A DNA stretch of 64,000 bases from Arthrospira sp. PCC 9108 (GTDB taxonomy: Bacteria; Cyanobacteriota; Cyanobacteriia; Cyanobacteriales; Microcoleaceae). The translations under genes were made by a program, and so were the position numbers. Of this stretch, positions 60,001 through 64,000 are shown in pieces. Under the pieces are notes generated by a model that made no database searches, was not told the DNA's origin, and saw only the letters and a list, made by a program, of their open reading frames with translations. Numbering within the stretch: the stretch's first letter is position 1; every line of letters begins with the position of its first letter. The stretch covers positions 5,518,501-5,582,500 of the forward strand of contig CP066886.1 of NCBI GenBank assembly GCA_016745315.1, in the 5' to 3' direction.

Positions 60001-60140
60001 GGTTTACCCCCTGATGAGTTGCCCGCCGAACGACGGGAAGATGTGAAAATATTTCCGTCTCCGTCGATGACATCGACATCAACGGTAGCAGATACAGCAG
60101 GATTTGGAGGCATCGAATTGTTTGAAGATGCGGATTTCAT
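57052..60140 (-). pseudogene. GAF-GAF-PAS class III adenylate cyclase (CyaB-type), one-base break near the 5' end
   Basis: The main frame from 59853 encodes two GAF domains with NK...F...DE-type motifs (LLNKLKPDINPSS...GFTGEDE; LINKKKQ), a PAS domain (about residues 375-490), and a class III catalytic domain: VTVLFSDIRSYTTLTEKL with metal Asp, LDKYIGDALMAVFG, and SIGDGVNLASRLEGTTKQYG. This order is that of Anabaena CyaB1/B2, cAMP-binding GAF cyclases. A C-terminal helical region of about 200 residues follows. The upstream frame from ATG 60140 (MKSASSNNSMPPNPAVSATV) joins it if one C is added to the run near 60003 (AAACCCCCCATGG). The catalytic frame is intact. Confidence 0.85.
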
Positions 60141-60799
60141 AAACCTTTACCAACAGGTTGGATCTGTGCTCATATTCAGGGGCAATCGGTTTCGGATAGT
60201 TGAAATTAGGATGAGACCTTTCCCAAGCATGGACATATACAACTGTTTATCAGTTTATGGCCATTTTAGCCGATTGCTCAATTTCCCAAGGATTTTGCTG
60301 ATAATTATATAAGTGTCGCACTGGATCGCCACTTCTATCTGTGTTTGTTGGCACTAACTTTTATTGCTGATCAAAATTTGTTGGGCTTGATAGGGAACTT
60401 CCCTTGGTATAATTAAATTTGACCACAATTATGCTACTCGGGGTCTCTCCCTATACCCGCAGGATTGGTGAGGGATGAATCTGTAACCTAATCTTTGGAC
60501 ACAGTTACTCATTCATCCCCAAATTGGGTGGCTATGGTTCGGATAGGGCAATTTCAGCAGTCCGTAGGGCGGGCGATACTACGGAGTATCGCGGAGCGAT
60601 CGCGGTCTTGCTGGTGGGAATCGTAGTGCGGGCGGGTGCGGGAAGTTAGCTGGTGTTTCCAATTGCTGATCTATTACCTGCCACTAGGCACAGACTCCAA
60701 GCAGCGCCCTAACTGTTTCTGGTGGTTGATGACGATCGCGCTCCTACGGTATAAATTAGCCGTGATTTGAATGCCTCCATTAATTGGGAGACAGCATAC
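60141..60799. other. Divergent intergenic region between cyclase and Crp-type regulator
   Basis: No gene found. It contains a TATAAT-like box with TTGATA upstream (about 60386-60412), a weak Crp-like inverted pair TGTGT-N6-GCACT at 60340-60355, and a dense palindrome CGATACTACGGAGTATCG at about 60568 next to HIP1-type sequence. None of these is more than suggestive. Confidence 0.35.
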
Positions 60800-60858
60800 G
60801 GTGCGTTGCATCGATCAACTTTCGGGAAAACCAGCCAAGGAGCGTATTGGCAACGCAC
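60800..60858 (-). repeat. 59-bp palindrome-ended dispersed repeat, copy 2
   Basis: Inverted near-copy of 2309-2367, ending about 30 bp upstream of the first possible start of the Crp-family gene. Terminal arms GGTGCGTTGC and GCAACGCAC are complementary. Confidence 0.6.
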
Positions 60859-60966
60859 GCGGAAAGGGTAACTTCAAATCTCTAGTGAGTGATCCAAATC
60901 TCGAAGCCCCTTGCAGTTTGTGAGGTGGTGTGTCAACATAAAACTTCTGACTTAGCGCGAGTTCTC

Positions 60967-61647
60967 ATGCAGACTGAGGCTTTTAGTGAGCTTTTTCCTC
61001 TTTTTAAAGGGGCAAACCCAGAAACTCTGGAATGGTTGTTGTCGGTGGCTGTGAAGCACGAGTATCCAGCTAATCGTGCGATCGTGATGGAGGATGCTTG
61101 GGGAAATGCAGTTTATTTCATCGTTTCCGGGTGGGTCAAGGTACGGCGACTGTCGGGCGATAATGTAGTCACCCTGGCTATTTTGGGGCGAGGTGATTTT
61201 TTTGGTGAAATGGCGATTCTCGATGAGTCTCCACGAGCCAATGATGTGATTGCTTTGTCCTCTGTACGATTGATTAGTGTCTCGGCTCAACGATTTATTC
61301 AAACGCTGTTTAAAGACCCACAACTTCATCATCGAATGTTGCAACTTATGGTGCGACGTTTGCGCCAAACTAACCAGCGTTATCAGATCCGACACCGCCC
61401 TCCGGCGGTTAAGTTGGCTAATACTTTGGTGGAGTTGGCGGAAAATTATGGCCAGATGACGGAAAAAGGGGCTGATATTTTTAACATTCCTGAACAAGAT
61501 TTGGCTCATGTTACTGATATCAGCCTCGAAGAGACTAGCAAAATTATCGAAAAACTCAATAGTAAGGGTTGGATTAACATTGATACCGAACGTCAGGTGA
61601 TCCATTTGATTAATCTCAAGCACCTTAATCAATTGGCTAATCAGTAG
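60967..61647 (+). CDS. Crp/Fnr-family transcription regulator
   Basis: 226 residues from ATG 60967; an in-frame GTG at 60889 would add 26. The cyclic-nucleotide-binding domain shows VYFIVSGWVKVRRL and GDFFGEMAILDESPRANDVI, the phosphate-binding-cassette position (the usual RSA/T is RAN here, so cAMP binding is uncertain). The C-terminal winged helix has DLAHVTDISLEETSKIIEKL. It is divergent from the adenylate cyclase, which makes a cAMP link attractive but unproven. Confidence 0.85.
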   Translation: MQTEAFSELFPLFKGANPETLEWLLSVAVKHEYPANRAIVMEDAWGNAVYFIVSGWVKVRRLSGDNVVTLAILGRGDFFGEMAILDESPRANDVIALSSVRLISVSAQRFIQTLFKDPQLHHRMLQLMVRRLRQTNQRYQIRHRPPAVKLANTLVELAENYGQMTEKGADIFNIPEQDLAHVTDISLEETSKIIEKLNSKGWINIDTERQVIHLINLKHLNQLANQ

Positions 61648-61727
61648 GTTTTTCCTCTGGTGGCTGGCTCCTTCGCTCTTGGGGCTTGAGCTAAAATAGC
61701 CCTAATTTGTCGCTATTTTTCTGTTTA

Positions 61728-63530
61728 ATGACTCAAGCTATTAGAACCCCCTCCCCAGAGGCTGCTAACTCGACGGTAGCCACCGATTACCTGGTTTCTA
61801 TGTCCCAGCCGGGGTCTCATTTGTTTGAGGTGCGGTTGCAAATCTCTCGACCAAATTTGGCGGGTCCGATAGTGGACTCCGGGGTGATTGATTTGAAAAT
61901 GCCGGTGTGGACTCCGGGTTCTTATATGGTGCGGGAGTATGCAAGACATTTGCAGGATTTTCGAGTATGCGATCGCCATGGTAAATCTCTGTCCTGGTCT
62001 AAGGTCAGTAAAAATACATGGCGGCTACAAGCAGGAGAGTCGGACTCGCTCATAGTCCACTACCGTATCTACGCCAATGAGTTGACGGTAAGAACTAACC
62101 ATTTGGATAGCACCCACGGCTATTTTAATGGGGCGGCTCTGTTCTTTTATGTTCCTGGGTGGGAAAATTTGCCGATCCGAGTGGCGATCGCACCTCCAAA
62201 GGGTTGGTGGGTTACTACCAGTTTACCGTCCGTTTCAGGGGTCGAAAATACCTTTGAGGCGGCGGATTTTGATACCTTGGTTGATAGTCCTTTTGAGATT
62301 GGCACCCATCAGGTTTATGATTTTGAAGCGGCTGGAAAACCTCATCAATTGGCAATTTGGGGCCAAGGAAATGGTGATGTCGATCGCTTAATTACAGATT
62401 GTCGGAAAATTATTCACGAGGTTAGCAATCTATTTTCGGGTCTTCCCTATGACCGCTATGTGTTTCTATTGCATTTGTCCAGTCAGGGTTATGGAGGACT
62501 GGAACATAAAAATTCCTGCTCTCTTAATTATCCTCGGTTAGGATTGCGAGACCGGGATAAGTATAACCGCTTTATGCAGTTGGTAGCTCATGAGTTTTTT
62601 CACCTCTGGAATGTTAAGCGCTTACGCCCGAAAGAGTTGGAAGTGTTTAACTATGAACAAGAATGTTATACGACTTCTTTGTGGTTTTGTGAGGGAGCAA
62701 CTAGCTATTATGATGGGTGGATTATTTACCGGGCTGGTATTGTTGAGGTTAAGGATTTTTTGAATGGTTTATCTAAGGATATTTCCCGATTTTTAAACAG
62801 TCCTGGGCGGTTTGTTCAACCCCTGGGTGAGTCGAGTTGGGATGCTTGGATTAAGTTATATCGCCGCGATGCTTATAGTGACAATAATCAAATTTCCTAC
62901 TATTTAAAAGGGGAATTGGTGTCATTGATGCTGGAACTGTTGATTCGTAACCGTCATGGAAATAGGCGATCGCTTGATGATGTGATGGTGCTAATGTGGG
63001 AAAAATTCGGTAAATCGGAAAAGGGCTATACGGCGGCGGAGTTACAGTCGGCGATCGCTTCGGTGGCGGAAATGGATTTAGATGATTTCTTTAACCGCTA
63101 TCTTCATGGTACTGAAGAACTGCCTTTAAATGATTATTTGCAACCCTTTGGTTTGGTAATTAAACCTCAAAATAATGATATTGTTCCTGATTTGGGTTGG
63201 CGACTGGCGGCGGAAAATGGCAAGACAATAGTTAAATTTGTAGAAGCGGGAAGCCCAGCACAATTGGCGGGAATTGATGCTGAGGATGAATTATTAGCTA
63301 TCAATGGTTTTCGGGTGAGCGTTGAAAACATTAGCGATCGCTTGCTAGACTTTCAACCTGGGGAGCAGGTCAATATCAGCTTCTTCCATCAAGACGAATT
63401 GCGAACCTCTGAAGCTATACTGCGCGCCCCCCGTCCCAGTGCTTATAAAATTACCTCCGTTGAAGAACCGACCCCGGAACAGCAGCGCAATTTTGAGGGA
63501 TGGCTAGGCTGCCCATATCACAAATTGTAA
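61728..63530 (+). CDS. M61-family metallopeptidase with PDZ domain
   Basis: About 600 residues from ATG 61728 (MTQAIRTPSPEAANSTVATD). The N-terminal beta domain is followed by the gluzin zinc site AHEFFHLWNVKRLRPKE with the downstream Glu in WFCEGATSYY, typical of glycyl aminopeptidase-like M61 enzymes. Residues about 500-590 form a PDZ domain (VEAGSPAQLAGIDAEDELLA). No signal peptide is visible, so it is probably cytoplasmic. The physiological substrate is unknown. Confidence 0.9.
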   Translation: MTQAIRTPSPEAANSTVATDYLVSMSQPGSHLFEVRLQISRPNLAGPIVDSGVIDLKMPVWTPGSYMVREYARHLQDFRVCDRHGKSLSWSKVSKNTWRLQAGESDSLIVHYRIYANELTVRTNHLDSTHGYFNGAALFFYVPGWENLPIRVAIAPPKGWWVTTSLPSVSGVENTFEAADFDTLVDSPFEIGTHQVYDFEAAGKPHQLAIWGQGNGDVDRLITDCRKIIHEVSNLFSGLPYDRYVFLLHLSSQGYGGLEHKNSCSLNYPRLGLRDRDKYNRFMQLVAHEFFHLWNVKRLRPKELEVFNYEQECYTTSLWFCEGATSYYDGWIIYRAGIVEVKDFLNGLSKDISRFLNSPGRFVQPLGESSWDAWIKLYRRDAYSDNNQISYYLKGELVSLMLELLIRNRHGNRRSLDDVMVLMWEKFGKSEKGYTAAELQSAIASVAEMDLDDFFNRYLHGTEELPLNDYLQPFGLVIKPQNNDIVPDLGWRLAAENGKTIVKFVEAGSPAQLAGIDAEDELLAINGFRVSVENISDRLLDFQPGEQVNISFFHQDELRTSEAILRAPRPSAYKITSVEEPTPEQQRNFEGWLGCPYHKL

Positions 63531-63551
63531 AAATTGGGTGGGTTTAATACC

Positions 63552-63577
63552 CCGCCCCTGGTGGGCGGCTTTAATTT
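63552..63577 (+). terminator. Hairpin after the M61 gene
   Basis: CCGCCC-CTGGT-GGGCGG followed by CTTTAATTT, about 20 bp past the stop. A weak U-run makes this a possible rather than certain terminator. Confidence 0.45.
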
Positions 63578-63615
63578 CCTGAAGAATTTACAAATACGGT
63601 AGTTGAGACTGGAAA

Positions 63616-63638
63616 GCTACGCCCACAAGGGGCGTAGC
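63616..63638. repeat. Perfect 9-bp hairpin (GCTACGCCC/GGGCGTAGC)
   Basis: Stem of nine with a 5-nt loop between the M61 and toxin genes, both of which converge here. It could serve as a bidirectional terminator or be a REP-like palindrome. Confidence 0.4.
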
Positions 63639-63660
63639 ACTTCACCCTCATGACTAGAAT

Positions 63661-63963
63661 CTAGTGAGTATTCAAATCGAGCTTTAACAATCGCTTACCG
63701 TGAACCACAGCCACAACCGTGACAACATCTCCCTGAATACGGTAGATAATCCGGTAAGTGTAAGCAAACTGTTCTCTAACGGTTTCGTCACCAAACTCCT
63801 GAACAATACCACCGGAGAGGGGACATTTGCTCAGATTTCTGGTAGCCTCAATGATTCTCTGTACCACCGCCGCCGCATAGGAAACTGAGTCTCGCGCAAT
63901 ATAAGCCGCGATCGCATCGATATCATCAATGGCTGTCGGTGACCAAACTACTTGATAACCCAT
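63661..63963 (-). CDS. RelE/ParE-family toxin
   Basis: 100 residues: MGYQVVWSPTAIDDIDAIAA, then YIARDSVSYAAAVVQRI and REQFAYTYRIIYRIQGDVVT, the fold and C-terminal Arg/Tyr pattern of ParE/RelE toxins. These block translation or gyrase. The upstream frame overlaps its start, as in a toxin-antitoxin operon. Confidence 0.85.
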   Translation of the reverse strand: MGYQVVWSPTAIDDIDAIAAYIARDSVSYAAAVVQRIIEATRNLSKCPLSGGIVQEFGDETVREQFAYTYRIIYRIQGDVVTVVAVVHGKRLLKLDLNTH

Positions 63964-64000
63964 TTACTTACTAAACCTTCCGCTTCCTCTTGTGTTAATC
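63948..64000 (-). CDS. Partial antitoxin C-terminus (probable)
   Basis: The frame LTQEEAEGLVSKWVIK ends in TAG at 63948, overlapping the toxin start by about 16 bp. Only the tail is in the window. The assignment rests on position before the toxin and on this frame looking protein-like; another frame (ending in TAA at 63964) cannot be excluded. Confidence 0.4.
   Translation of the reverse strand, partial: LTQEEAEGLVSKWVIK

Noticed and set aside
60952..61632. 226-codon minus-strand frame opposite the Crp-type gene
   Set aside because: Antisense shadow; the plus-strand frame has the cyclic-nucleotide-binding and winged-helix motifs.

Overview
The window reads as chromosome of a filamentous cyanobacterium, most likely Arthrospira (Spirulina). 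The HIP1 octamer GCGATCGC is frequent. The housekeeping genes are cyanobacterial in type (surE, pheS, plsX-fabH-fabD, panD, ppa, a CyaB-type adenylate cyclase, a DICT/GAF histidine kinase, DUF4912). The density of closely related group II introns is extreme, as is known for this genus. Genus-level assignment is inference; no rRNA or tRNA gene was seen.

Layout. 1-3.3 kb: partial ArnT-like glycosyltransferase, a zinc-ribbon membrane protein and surE. 3.4-6.0 kb: a decayed IS200/IS605 element (tnpB largely intact, tnpA a remnant) with an ORF-less group II intron between the two genes. 6.0-15.0 kb: a good promoter followed by two consecutive group II introns lying in what appears to be the pheS leader; the second holds an ORF-less intron inside its reverse-transcriptase (RT) gene, and that one holds a third, ORF-bearing intron (three levels). 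15-25.4 kb: ordinary core genes (pheS, an SH3-like secreted protein, a DUF6473-like protein, frameshifted dacB, plsX, frameshifted fabH, fabD, histidine kinase, DUF4912), plus an orphan IscB omega-RNA-like segment before plsX. 25.4-30.5 kb: a membrane protein gene made mostly of about 51 near-identical 84/93-bp repeats. 30.5-55.9 kb: a mobile-element thicket with two copies of a 1,418-bp DDE insertion sequence (9-bp target duplications), one IS630-like element, many nested introns on both strands, a methyltransferase gene split by an intron whose removal restores the frame exactly, a degraded iscB with its omega-RNA region inserted into ppa, two degraded tnpB genes, and panD. 55.9-64 kb: small conserved proteins, adenylate cyclase, a divergent Crp-family regulator, an M61 peptidase and a RelE/ParE toxin.

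I count about 20 group II intron copies or fragments, all of one lineage: 5' GTGCGA, a domain V beginning GAGCCGTRTG, and a 3' end in CCCCTAAT/C or CATAAC. Seven carry the intron-encoded protein (IEP: RT, maturase, HNH), and every one of those genes is broken. Nine are complete ORF-less deletion derivatives of about 860-900 nt and four are fragments. ORF-less copies have entered the same codon of sibling RT genes three times, and a second site 7 bp away twice.

Several core genes (dacB, fabH, the cyclase, ppa) and iscB carry single-base breaks, mostly in G or C runs. These may be sequencing errors rather than real mutations.
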